Source: Ophiocordyceps camponoti-saundersi (nom. inval.)
Taxonomy: Eukaryota > Ascomycota > Sordariomycetes > Hypocreales > Ophiocordycipitaceae
Reading direction: 5' to 3'
Length of the DNA stretch: 10,231 nt
Assembly (NCBI GenBank): GCA_003339415.1
Contig: PDHQ01000732.1
Location: 1 to 10,231, forward strand
The position numbers were made by a program, and so were the translations under genes. Position 1 is the first letter of the stretch, and each line of letters starts with the position of its first letter. A model generated the notes under the pieces. That model searched no databases. It worked only from the letters and a program-made list of their open reading frames with translations, and was not told where the DNA came from. Below, one piece after another: positions 1 to 7,115 of the stretch.

Positions 1-66
1 ACCCTCCACCCTCCTCCCTCCTCCTCCTCCTAAGTATTATCTCCCCCTCTTCTTCCCCCCTTCCTT
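1..66. repeat. Pyrimidine-rich low-complexity tract
   Basis: The first 66 bases are almost entirely C and T on the plus strand, with CTC/CCT triplets in the first half and a TTCTTCCCCCC run in the second. Such CT-rich tracts are common in fungal promoters and also arise as simple sequence. No gene can be tied to it here, and the window edge cuts it off. It is not telomeric: there is no tandem CCCTAA. Confidence 0.7.
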
Positions 67-587
67 AGCCTATTATAACCCGTCGTTTACTATAGAAGTA
101 AAAAGTATCCTTACCCTCCTAAAGCCCCTAAAGACCCCTATCGTAAACTAACCCTATCCTACTATAGTTCGAAACCCTTAGGGTATAACGCCTAAAAAGA
201 TAACTTATTAAAGTTTAGAAGTCTCGAGGAAGATAGGGACTTTTAGTAAAATAAATATAACTAGATATACCCTCTTCTAGTTAGCCTCTTTACTCGCGTA
301 TCGAAACTTAATATAGGAGTTAGTAATAATATAGCTATTATTCGAAAAGCCTAATAATACCCCGACTAAAAAGGTATTATAGCGAAGATTACGGAATTCG
401 ATAAATTTAAGGTAGCAGCCCCTCCTCGACCTTACCTCCGCCTGAGCTACCGCTCGAAGAATATATAACGAGGAAGATAACCGCTACCGGAGGAAGGAGG
501 ATAAGTTATTAAACCGTATCGCCCGCCTCTTTACTATCTACCTCTACCGCGTAGAGTATAAGTAAGCGGATTACCTACGCGGACTAG
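67..587. other. Decayed sequence with no identifiable feature
   Basis: TpA-rich, CpA/TpG-poor sequence with frequent TAA and TAG in all frames. I found no frame, repeat or RNA gene that I could support. Positions 410-560 are richer in CpG and carry purine-rich GAGGAAG-like words similar to some in the downstream repeat block, but not as an alignable repeat. Confidence 0.5.
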
Positions 588-845
588 GATTATCCGCGTA
601 GTAGATTATTAGCGTGGTAGATTTAGATTATTAGCGTGGTAGACTATCCGCTTACGTTCTAGAGTTCCGGATTATCCGGACTAGATTATTAGCGTAGTAG
701 ATTACTACGCGGATTATTAGCGTAGTAGATAGCTACGCAGATTATCCGCGTGGTAGATTATCGGCGTAGTAGATTTAGATTATTAGCGTAGTAGACTATT
801 AGCGTAATAGTTAGCTTATCTAGACTAGATTATCGGCGTGGTAGA
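588..845 (+). repeat. Dense cluster of 18-bp motif, GATTATTAGCGTGGTAGA type
   Basis: Nine copies of an 18-bp motif start at 588, 604, 626, 684, 712, 740, 756, 778 and 828. Some overlap by two bases (588/604 and 740/756); others are separated by 4 to 32 bases. The variable positions are the TAG/CCG/CGG triplet after GATTAT and the GG/AG pair near the end, which are the sites expected to change by C-to-T and G-to-A mutation. Neighbouring copies with inverse words form small hairpins, for example GCGTAGTA at 692-699 with TACTACGC at 703-710, and GCGTAG at 720-725 with CTACGC at 733-738. The motif could be a minisatellite core or a remnant of a repetitive element; I do not recognise it. Confidence 0.85.
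692..710. repeat. Short perfect hairpin inside the 18-bp cluster
   Basis: GCGTAGTA at 692-699 and TACTACGC at 703-710 are perfect inverted repeats with a 3-base loop (GAT). A weaker relative, a 6-bp stem with a 7-base loop, follows at 720-738. Both form where the end of one motif copy meets an inverse word. Confidence 0.8.
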
Positions 846-910
846 CTATCTGCTTACTTTTCTCTTCCTTCTCTAGCTACTAAGGCTTCCGCTAACGTCT
901 ATAAGTTATA

Positions 911-928
911 AATTATTAGCGTGGTAGA
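911..928 (+). repeat. Copy of the 18-bp motif heading duplication X1
   Basis: AATTATTAGCGTGGTAGA differs from the typical motif only at the first base. It is followed by CTCCTAAG, the same flank that follows the motif at 1139 and 1304, so this copy belongs to the larger duplicated module rather than to the dense cluster. Confidence 0.8.
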
Positions 929-946
929 CTCCTAAGTAGAAGCTTT

Positions 947-1019
947 AGAAATCCGAGGATAGATCGCGGCTAATAGAGGCTATAATACTAGCGAGGAAAC
1001 GCTAAGGAAGACTCTATTA
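947..1019 (+). repeat. 73-bp direct repeat, copy X1
   Basis: Positions 947-1019 align without gaps to 1065-1137, starting at AGAAATCCGAGG and ending at CTATTA. I count three differences: a CG/TA dinucleotide exchange near the end and one G/A. Both copies are preceded by an 18-bp motif, and the upstream link differs by an indel of about nine bases. Confidence 0.9.
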
Positions 1020-1053
1020 CTAGCTATAGCTAGGGATTATTAGTATAGTAGAC
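1018..1053 (+). repeat. 35-bp module (linker plus 18-bp motif), copy 1
   Basis: TACTAGCTATAGCTAGG at 1018-1034 is joined to an 18-bp motif copy at 1035-1052. The same composite recurs at 1287-1322 and 2151-2186, showing that the duplicated unit is larger than the 18-bp motif alone. Confidence 0.85.
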
Positions 1054-1064
1054 TCTTAAGAAGT

Positions 1065-1137
1065 AGAAATCCGAGGATAGATCGCGGCTAATAGAGGCTA
1101 TAATACTAGCGAGGAAACGCCGAGGAAAACTCTATTA
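1065..1137 (+). repeat. 73-bp direct repeat, copy X2
   Basis: Second copy of the 73-bp repeat, offset 118 bases from the first. It carries CG where X1 has TA in ACGCCGAGG versus ACGCTAAGG. It is followed directly by the next 18-bp motif at 1139, which opens duplication Y1. Confidence 0.9.
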
Positions 1138-1138
1138 G

Positions 1139-1283
1139 GATTATTAGCGTAGTAGACTCCTAAGAAGCGAGGGTACCTTTACGGTGCCCGTTATATATCC
1201 GGTCTCTAAGAATAACGAATAGTCGTGCTATATAGCTACGTAAGGACCGGGACGTAGTTAAATCTAATATAACGGATAAAGAC
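1139..1283 (+). repeat. 145-bp direct repeat, copy Y1
   Basis: Positions 1139-1283 align without gaps to 1304-1448, giving a 165-bp period that includes a 20-base linker. I count 14 differences: 13 transitions and one transversion. Ten of the 14 fall in five CG/TA dinucleotide exchanges. The copy opens with the 18-bp motif. The period is a multiple of three, and one minus-strand frame has a single stop in this copy, but no protein family is recognised. Confidence 0.95.
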
Positions 1284-1286
1284 CTA

Positions 1287-1322
1287 TACTAGCTATAGCT
1301 AAGGATTATTAGCGTAGTGGAC
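1287..1322 (+). repeat. 35-bp module, copy 2
   Basis: TACTAGCTATAGCTAAG at 1287-1303 joins the motif GATTATTAGCGTAGTGGA at 1304-1321. It forms the junction between Y1 and Y2. Confidence 0.85.
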
Positions 1323-1448
1323 TCCTAAGAAGCGAGGGTACCTACACGGTGCCCGTTATATATCTAGTCTCTAAGAATAACGAATAGTTATACCGTATAG
1401 CTACGTAAGGACCGGGACGTAGTCGAATCCGATATAACGGATAAAGAC
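1304..1448 (+). repeat. 145-bp direct repeat, copy Y2
   Basis: Second copy of the 145-bp repeat. Relative to Y1 it keeps CG at three of the five exchanged sites and has TA at the other two, so both copies have mutated independently. A 19-bp-period mini-duplication (ATATAACGGATAAAGA at 1432-1447 and 1451-1466) starts in its last bases. Confidence 0.95.
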
Positions 1449-1466
1449 TAATATAACGGATAAAGA
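1432..1466 (+). repeat. Two tandem copies of ATATAACGGATAAAGA
   Basis: Identical 16-base words at 1432-1447 and 1451-1466 give a 19-bp period at the end of Y2. The first word is also present in Y1. Confidence 0.9.
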
Positions 1467-1470
1467 TCTA

Positions 1471-1733
1471 TTCTTCCTTTATAAGAAGCGTAGGGCTACC
1501 GCTATTTAAGAGTTTAAAATTATATACGAGATCGATAAGATCGAGGAAGTGCCTCGTTACCTACTAAGCTTAGATCGCTATCCTAAACGATAGCGTATAT
1601 TATATACGCCTCTTTTATTCCTAAAGCTAGCGCTACCGCGCTTAATATTATATTTTTCGAGGCAGCGGCCGAGACGACGTAGGCTAAGTTCTCGCCTAAC
1701 GTTATCGTACTAAAGATTAAACTTAAACTGAGG
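1471..1733. other. Decayed sequence between repeats
   Basis: No supported gene. Purine-rich GAGATCGATAAGATCGAGGAAG words near 1528 and CpG-containing stretches survive, but each frame holds several TAA/TAG codons and nothing is recognisable. Confidence 0.4.
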
Positions 1734-1751
1734 GATTATCCGCGTAGTAGA
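1734..1751 (+). repeat. Isolated copy of the 18-bp motif
   Basis: GATTATCCGCGTAGTAGA, the CCG variant of the motif, identical to the copy at 588-605. It links the dense cluster to the minisatellite region. Confidence 0.85.
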
Positions 1752-1804
1752 TTACCTACCTAGGTAGCGTTAAAAATAGGGAGTTTTCGTTAGCTTACGC
1801 CTTT

Positions 1805-1850
1805 AGGGAATTTAAACCCCTTCGGTATTATAGCCTCTAGTATTACTACC
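1805..1850 (+). repeat. Upstream partner of the 25-bp minisatellite plus flank
   Basis: A unit like the minisatellite (GGGAATTTAAACCCCTTCGG) followed by TAGTATTACTACC matches 2026-2073 with few changes. The duplication therefore covers one repeat unit plus its right flank. Confidence 0.8.
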
Positions 1851-1880
1851 TTTAGTATCGCAGCCTTTAGTATCGCAGCC
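1851..1880 (+). repeat. Two tandem copies of TTTAGTATCGCAGCC
   Basis: Perfect 15-bp tandem duplication at 1851-1865 and 1866-1880. The CpA in each copy (CGCAGCC) is unmutated, unlike most of the surroundings, so the duplication may be recent or may lie outside the main RIP target. Confidence 0.95.
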
Positions 1881-1975
1881 TCTTATCGCGACGCGTTAGT
1901 TTTTATAACTTTATTATAGCTATTACTCCTAGCTATTATTATAGATACCTACCTAGTAGCTATAGCTAACTCTAT

Positions 1976-2050
1976 AGGGGATTTAAACCCCTCCGGTAAT
2001 AGGGGATTTAAACCCCTCCGGTTATAGGGGATTTAAACCCCTTCGGCATT
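1976..2050 (+). repeat. 25-bp minisatellite, three tandem units
   Basis: Units at 1976-2000, 2001-2025 and 2026-2050 share AGGGGATTTAAACCCCT followed by C/TCCGGT-type ends. The core GGGGATTTAAACCCC is a near-perfect palindrome around TTTAAA, so each unit can fold on itself. The 25-bp period rules out an in-frame protein repeat. Confidence 0.95.
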
Positions 2051-2150
2051 ATCGCCTTTAGTATTACTACCGTAAACGGTATATCCGTCGCCGTTAAGAT
2101 AGATAGGTAAAGAGCTACCGAATATACGATATGCTAAAGAACACGGCTAT

Positions 2151-2186
2151 TACTAGCGATAGCTAGGGATTATTAGCGTGGTGGAC
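2151..2186 (+). repeat. 35-bp module, copy 3 (distant)
   Basis: TACTAGCGATAGCTAGG at 2151-2167 joins GATTATTAGCGTGGTGGA at 2168-2185. This copy lies about 830 bp from the nearest other one and keeps GATAG and GTGGTGGA, so it is probably the least mutated version of the module. Confidence 0.85.
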
Positions 2187-2199
2187 TGCTAGATAAATA

Positions 2200-2424
2200 G
2201 CTACCGAATATCTAGTGCCTACGGCTAGCCTGTAGCTGCATTAATTAGGGTTTCTAGCAGCCGATAATAAATTAAAGGCTAAACTATAGACCTATATACG
2301 ATATTTTATAAAAGGTACCTTAAAAGCCTAGTTAACGCTTAGCTTCTCCGGAAAAGTGACGAAGAATACGGTACGAGAGGCTAAGAATAGTACCTCTAAT
2401 AATAAGGCTATAGATAGTGCCTAA
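2200..2424 (+). pseudogene. Short decayed reading frame, unrecognised
   Basis: A plus-strand frame of 74 codons plus stop is interrupted four times, only by TAG or TAA. Its second half reads as a hydrophilic, Lys/Asn/Thr-rich peptide (for example GKVTKNTVREAKNSTSNNKA). It starts just after the last 35-bp module and ends before the less mutated region at 2450. Stop density is about 5 percent, close to chance for this base composition, so it may be coincidental. No family recognised. Confidence 0.2.
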
Positions 2425-2490
2425 CTACCTTATAGACTAGCTAAAAGATAAAGGCGTATACCTGGACACAAGCAGCGGCATAAAGGCCTA

Positions 2491-2541
2491 AGGGGTGGAG
2501 GGTATAATGGCGCAGAGAGCGCAAGGGGTGGAGGGTATAAT
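2491..2541 (+). repeat. 18-bp direct repeat flanking a GCGC hairpin
   Basis: AGGGGTGGAGGGTATAAT occurs identically at 2491-2508 and 2524-2541. Between the copies lies GCGCAGAGAGCGC (2510-2522), a 4-bp stem with a 5-base loop. The stretch 2461-2520 has eight CpA plus TpG against four TpA, the reverse of the rest of the window, so it is little affected by RIP. Confidence 0.9.
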
Positions 2542-2690
2542 TAGCCGGGTAGGGGCGAGTATAATTAAATATATTTATCGCCGAAAGTAGTAATTAAGTA
2601 GATCCGAAAATAAAGACCCGCTAATTAGACGAGTAGAATGCTAGCTAGCTTAGCTAATTAGCGCTCTATATTTCTATAAGACTAGTATAG

Positions 2691-2790
2691 TCTGCAAAGT
2701 TAGTATTTAAACTGCGAGAATAGTATATATCGTAATACTATATCTAAGCGTCGGACTACCTATACAAGCAACTATAGCGTGCTTTGCAGA
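2691..2790. mobile_element. Possible MITE-like element with 9-bp terminal inverted repeats
   Basis: TCTGCAAAG at 2691-2699 is the exact inverse of CTTTGCAGA at 2782-2790, enclosing 82 bases. Allowing short offsets, TA lies near both outer ends (TAG before the left arm, TCCTA after the right), compatible with a TA target duplication as in Tc1/mariner-type MITEs. The inside keeps several CpA and TpG. Similarity between the arms beyond 9 bp is weak, so this could be a chance inverted repeat in a short non-coding stretch. No transposase is present. Confidence 0.35.
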
Positions 2791-3219
2791 TCCTATTACT
2801 ATTACGTAATCTATATTCGTAATAATATTATAAAAAAAAAATCTTTATTAAAATATAAATATATATTTAACTAGCACTTGTATAGAGGCAACGATAACTA
2901 CTAGTCTTATAGCCCCCCACAGCTTCCCGGTAAGGTATATATAAGCAGTAAGATATACCGATTAACGGCTTTATAGGATAAATTAACGTTACCCTAATTA
3001 TTAATATAAAGTTTCAGAGTGACGCCCTTTTAATTACCTAATTACGGATTATATCTAATTATATTACTAGATAAATGTAACCCCTCGCTTATTAGCTTTC
3101 GGAAATATACGTATCTTTTCCTATTTTCTTATTACTTCCTCTATAGTTAACAACACTATCGGGGTCGGAGTTCTAGTCTAATACTTATCGCTAATACCTT
3201 TATCGTCTTGCCTTTATTT
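2791..3219. other. AT-rich non-coding stretch
   Basis: Contains an A10 run near 2833 followed by AAATATAAATATATATTTAA, then moderately mutated sequence. No gene or repeat supported. CpA and TpG are still fairly frequent up to about 2950, then become rare. Confidence 0.4.
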
Positions 3220-3289
3220 CCTCTTATTAAGGACGCGGATATTTTCGATTACTATCGGCCCGATCCTTAACTATCGTAACCGCGTCTAT

Positions 3290-4165
3290 TATAAGAATAA
3301 TAAACGCAGGCGTAAATAAGGGATAGACGACGGCTAATATACTACTCCTTCGATCCTAACGGTGTCTCTAATTATACCCGCGTTAATTATAAGAATAGCC
3401 CTTAGCGTAGTAGCTAATTATATCGAGATTTTTATATCCCTTAAGCGAGATAGTCGGTCCTAATCCGGCGGATAGTATTAGATTTTTATTATAACTACCT
3501 ACCTTCCTAGGCAGAAAAAGGGCACTTTAGCGGGGGAAGAAGGACACCCTAAGTAAGCGTAGCAGATACCTAAGGGGCGTAACTTCTTAGGTAACTATAG
3601 TCTTTAACTAATATAGGGGGGGATCTCTAGCTTTAGAGGGAAGAGCCGGATAGTAATTCTCTATCGGGAAAATAATAAGGAGTCGGTTTTCCATATAGAG
3701 ATAGGAGGGGAAAAAATAAAGAAGACGAAAACTATTTAATCGGATACTAAAAACTTTAAAATAAGTGTTTAAATTAGTAATTTATAGTTTAAAAGTGTAA
3801 AGTTTAAAATATAGGGTTAGTAAGTATCCTTTCAGCTTCTTCGTCGATGGAAAAGATAGCTCGATATCTCTTTACGAGGAATTCCTATAGCTATAATAGC
3901 TTTCGATAATGCCTATAAGTTTAAGAGCGAGGCGATTAAGGCCTCGGACGAGAAGATAGCCTCGTTCTGCCTTATTCGCCCCCGTATAATCTATAGGAGA
4001 ATAGCCTCGCAGAGAGGGCCGGCAGGACCCTATTAACGATAGCGAGGGCTAATTGCCTGCATATAAAGCCTCCCGTAATCCTATAGCCGTAATATATTAA
4101 CTCGTCTTTAAAAGCTAGTTAATACCCTTAGTCCCTATCCTACGTTACCCCCTAATATTCCCTCT
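3290..4165 (-). pseudogene. Long decayed minus-strand reading frame, unrecognised
   Basis: Reading the minus strand from about 4165 down to 3290 in one frame meets only about 12 stops in roughly 290 codons, all TAA or TAG. The best part, 3850-4060, reads as a normal mixed peptide, for example TGANKAERGYLLVRGLNRLA. The lower half covers repeat copy A, and a TAA at its edge (plus-strand TTAGCGGG near 3527) is also present in copy B, so the true end of a gene might be there and the rest non-coding. No domain or family is recognised and no start can be chosen. Confidence 0.28.
3523..3762. repeat. 240-bp dispersed direct repeat, copy A
   Basis: Aligns with 5732-5971 from TTTTAGCGGGG/CTTTAGCGGGG to the ACTTTAAAA/GCTTTAAAA end. 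Shared blocks include ACCCTAAG, GTAGATAC/GCAGATAC, TAATTCTCTAT, TTTTCCATATAGAGATAGGAGG/TTTTCTATATAAAAATAGGAGG and ACTATTTAAT. Only one net indel is needed, of three bases. The copies are much more diverged than X or Y. The purine tract GCGGGGGAAGAAGGA at its left edge and the TATATA-like box suggest, but do not prove, LTR-type sequence. An inverted repeat ACCTAAG (3568-3574) with CTTAGGT (3586-3592) lies inside. Confidence 0.85.
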
Positions 4166-4560
4166 AGCTAACTACCTGCCCTTAAGTTTAGTCGTTAAAC
4201 CGTAGCGGTTTACCCCTTTTACGTCCCTCTTTTCGGTTTATATATTTACCCTCCTTCTCCTCCTTACTATCTAGCAGCGGTATAGTAAGGGAAAATAAGT
4301 GCCTTAAAAGAGCAAAATCGCCGTGCTTAATTTTACCTAAGTGTAACTATCTATCTAGAAAGGATTAGGGATAGGGGCCGGGGTCGTGTAATTTCTCCCT
4401 CCGTCTATACCTTTATTATAGGGCGTTATGCCTCTTAACTAGCTACCCTATACTATTAAGCGTAGCTATTATAGATTTATAATAAACTATTTTATTATTT
4501 ACTACCTAACTTTACTATATATAAGCTTTATTACGCTTTTTCTCCTTTCTTAGGTTTTTA
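4166..4560. other. Decayed sequence with no identifiable feature
   Basis: TpA-rich with many TAA/TAG in every frame. Short CT-rich runs occur near 4200-4265. Nothing can be assigned. Confidence 0.4.
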
Positions 4561-4570
4561 GCTTTCCCTA

Positions 4571-4610
4571 TCTTATCGCATCTTATCGAATCTTATCGTA
4601 TCTTGCCGTA
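4571..4610 (+). repeat. Four tandem copies of a 10-bp unit, TCTTATCGNA
   Basis: TCTTATCGCA, TCTTATCGAA, TCTTATCGTA and TCTTGCCGTA lie head to tail. The ninth base differs in the first three copies (C, A, T), which is unusual in a fresh slippage repeat; the fourth copy differs by AT-to-GC. Confidence 0.95.
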
Positions 4611-4856
4611 ATATATAAACGCCTTAAACGTCTATAATTAATATTAATGTTATTATTTTCCTAATTCCCCTAGCGATTTATAGCCGTATAATAACCCTAC
4701 CTCCCTTAAAGAAACGGAAATAAACGCCCTTCTTCTCTCTTCTTTTCGTTAGTATTTCTTTGCTATTTTTATTACCACGCCTCTAATCTACTCTACCGTC
4801 CTTCTATTTATATGTTTAAGTAAGATATGATATATTCACCTCCCCGTTTCTTCGGA

Positions 4857-4863
4857 TATAAAA
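4857..4863 (+). promoter_or_regulatory. Candidate TATA box followed by a CT-rich tract
   Basis: TATAAAA at 4857-4863 is followed by CCCCCTCCTTCCC and a pyrimidine-rich stretch to about 4945, the usual layout of a fungal core promoter and start region. It lies about 90 bases before the first codon of the decayed frame at 4951. With so much TpA in the region a chance TATA box is quite possible; the downstream CT tract is the better part of the evidence. Confidence 0.4.
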
Positions 4864-4950
4864 CCCCCTCCTTCCCTACTACCCCCTACTCTTTTATATA
4901 TCTCTATCTAAGCTCGAGCTAATACTCTGCCCTACTCTTCTACTTAGCAT

Positions 4951-5694
4951 ATATTAATATACGCTACCGCTATCCTTACCTCTACTATATCTTCCGAGCA
5001 ATCTGTTCCCGAACTCTTTATAACTATTATCTCTCTCTTTTATTAACTTAAAGAATAATAGGAAATATATTTTATAAAGATCCGCAATAACTAAGCCTAC
5101 CTTGCCCGCTTTCTATAATAGGCTAATAAGTTCGTTAACCCGACCTCTAATACGTCTTACTCTACTACGTAGTATACCCTTGCCTAGCTTGCCGCTATAG
5201 AGAAAGCTATTATAGCGACTAGCCTTTAGGTCGTAGCACTTACCTATTATATAAATCGTATAAAATATTAACCCTGCTTTAAAAAAAAAGAAAATTTACG
5301 GTTAAAACTAACTAGATATAATAAAATAGAGTTCTAAGATACTTAGGACGCTATCTAGGCCGCCTACTATAATCGCCTCCCTTACTCTCTAAACTACCTT
5401 CCGCCTTCTACTTTCTAAACTACGATAAATCCCTCCGACGGTATTAACTCCCCTTAATCTACTCCCCGCCGATAAGAATCTATAGCTAGCTCTAATATCG
5501 GCCCTATTTACTATAACTCGGAGACTAAGGAGGTTTAAGATATATCTATAAAGTTTAGCACCTATACTAATATTATAACTATATTAGATATAGAACTATT
5601 TTAGAATTTACGAAAAGGCCTCTCTTAACGCTTACTTTAAATCCCTTATATCTATAAGAGCTTAGCTTATGCCTTACTTTATAATATAACCTAA
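4951..5694 (+). pseudogene. Decayed reading frame between the two 240-bp repeats
   Basis: One plus-strand frame, 247 codons plus a TAA, runs from a possible mutated start (ATA at 4951, from ATG) to 5692, ending about 40 bases before repeat copy B. It reads as a hydrophilic peptide with basic KKKENLRLKLTRYNK near residue 112 and SLNYLPPSTF near 152. About 20 internal stops, all TAA or TAG, could be former Gln or Trp codons. That density is not below chance, so support comes mainly from peptide composition, the TATA box and the position between direct repeats. A gag-like protein of a short retroelement would fit but no motif (zinc knuckle, protease, reverse transcriptase) is seen. Confidence 0.25.
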
Positions 5695-5731
5695 GTATTT
5701 CGCTTTCCCTTAGGCTTAGATATACCGCCTA

Positions 5732-5971
5732 TTTTAGCGGGGAGAGAAGGATACCCTAAGCGAGCGTAGTAGATACGTATAAGACGTATCTTCCTAGGTT
5801 ACCGTAGTCGCTAGCTATTATAAAGGGGTAGGGGGGCTCTGCTCTAAGTATATAGCTAGATAATAATTCTCTATAGGCAAGGTTACTCGAGGTCGATTTT
5901 CTATATAAAAATAGGAGGAAAAAGAAAAGAAGGGTAAAGAACTATTTAATTAGATACTAAAAGCTTTAAAA
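5732..5971. repeat. 240-bp dispersed direct repeat, copy B
   Basis: Partner of copy A, 2209 bases to the right and in the same orientation. It contains TATATAAAAATAGGAGG, a good TATA-type box where copy A has CATATAGAGATAGGAGG. It has its own inverted repeat AGATACG (5771-5777) with CGTATCT (5785-5791), close to the place of the different hairpin in copy A. The two copies could be the ends of a short non-autonomous LTR element, or two independent insertions of one repeat family. Confidence 0.85.
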
Positions 5972-6979
5972 CGGATCTTTGAATCCCTAATTCGTTATAT
6001 AAAATTATAAGGTATAAGATAAAACCGTAATTTCCTTTAGTATCGTTTTTGCTATAAGTCTCCTCTAAGACTTAACTTACGATATATAACCTTTAGATAG
6101 CTAAGAAGATAAGGTTAAGGGCTAATTCTAGCTTAATTCCTTCCTCTTTATAGGGAAACTAAACTATACTATATACTAAGTTATAACCGCTCCCTCGTCT
6201 TAAAGGCCGTTCGTCGTTCTAATACTCGGAAGCTTTTAGGAAAGGAAAAGTGTTCGGGGACTATTTAACTAAACCCTAAATAAGCTCCTACTTGCTTTTT
6301 ATACTAGCTTCTCGTTTATTTTCCTTCGGCCTATCTATTACCGCCGCTAAAGTCCCTTTATAGCTTCCTCTTCTAGACTTATCCCTCCTATCCCTTATCT
6401 TTCTATCTCTTAAAACGTTAACCGTAAATAATATATATTCCTATATATATTTCTTAAAGTATATCTTTTTATCTCTTAAGTTAAAAAAAAAATAACTACT
6501 AGAACCTAGGCCTCTCCTTTAGATTAGTAGAATTATTATTATTATCTCGATTTCTCACCGCCGCTCGCTTCTACGTTACTAAACGTATAACCTTCTTATA
6601 CGTCGCGCACGCTATTAGGTCGTATCCCTTATACCTAAAGCCGAACGCTTTAAGTAATCTCTTGCAAAAGATATACTCTACCCTACCCTTTATCTATACT
6701 ATCCCGATAAAGCGTACCTTTGCCTAATTATCGTATTTGCAGGCTAGTATTCGTCCCTCCTAAATATTAGCGATATATACCCGTAATTAATTAGCTTTTC
6801 CCCTAGGAACTTATAAGTATCTTACTACTTCTCTCGCTAGCTACTATCTACGACGTTAGACTCCTAATATTTTCTAGCTAGCCGTCCGTATTAGTCGTTC
6901 TATCCTATTCTATACGCCCGCCACCTATTACTTCCTTCCGATAACCTATTTCACCTCGCCGTAGTCGCGGTGCCTTATG
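5972..6979. other. Decayed sequence without a supportable gene
   Basis: Strongly mutated, with an A10 run near 6483 and a short (ATT)n at 6532-6545. Two minus-strand frames between 6520 and 6960 both read as mixed peptides, but each has 13 to 15 stops in about 150 codons, no better than chance. The minus-strand gene remnant at 6980 may originally have continued into this part, because its closing TAG could itself be a mutated Gln or Trp codon. Confidence 0.4.
6532..6545. repeat. Short ATT microsatellite
   Basis: Four and a half ATT units. Too short to be informative beyond simple sequence. Confidence 0.8.
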
Positions 6980-6992
6980 CTATCGTAGAGTC

Positions 6993-7115
6993 CCCCTTCT
7001 CCTCCTCGCTATATCCCTCTCCCCTTCCTCGCCTAACCCCTCCGCCGCTACCGCCGCTACCGCCCTTATACTCCGCGCCTCGTTATCTTCTCCCTCTCCC
7101 CCTCTCGCCACGTCT
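6993..7115 (+). repeat. Pyrimidine/proline-codon low-complexity tract
   Basis: Plus-strand C and T runs (CCTCCTCGC, CCGCTACCGCCGCTACCGCC, CTCCCTCTCCCCCTCTCG). Read on the plus strand this gives a 60-codon Pro/Leu-rich open frame. Read on the minus strand it is the Ala/Arg/Glu-rich tail of the gene remnant. Open frames on both strands are explained by the CpG-rich, stop-poor composition. Confidence 0.7.

Noticed and set aside
1..66. Telomeric repeat at the left edge
   Set aside because: The tract is CTC/CCT-rich without tandem CCCTAA units.
588..845. CRISPR-like array from the evenly repeated 18-bp motif
   Set aside because: Spacing is irregular, some copies overlap and spacers are not of constant length; the window is fungal in character.
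6520..6960. Continuation of the minus-strand gene remnant
   Set aside because: Both readable frames have about 9-10 percent stop codons, no better than chance, so I did not extend the call.
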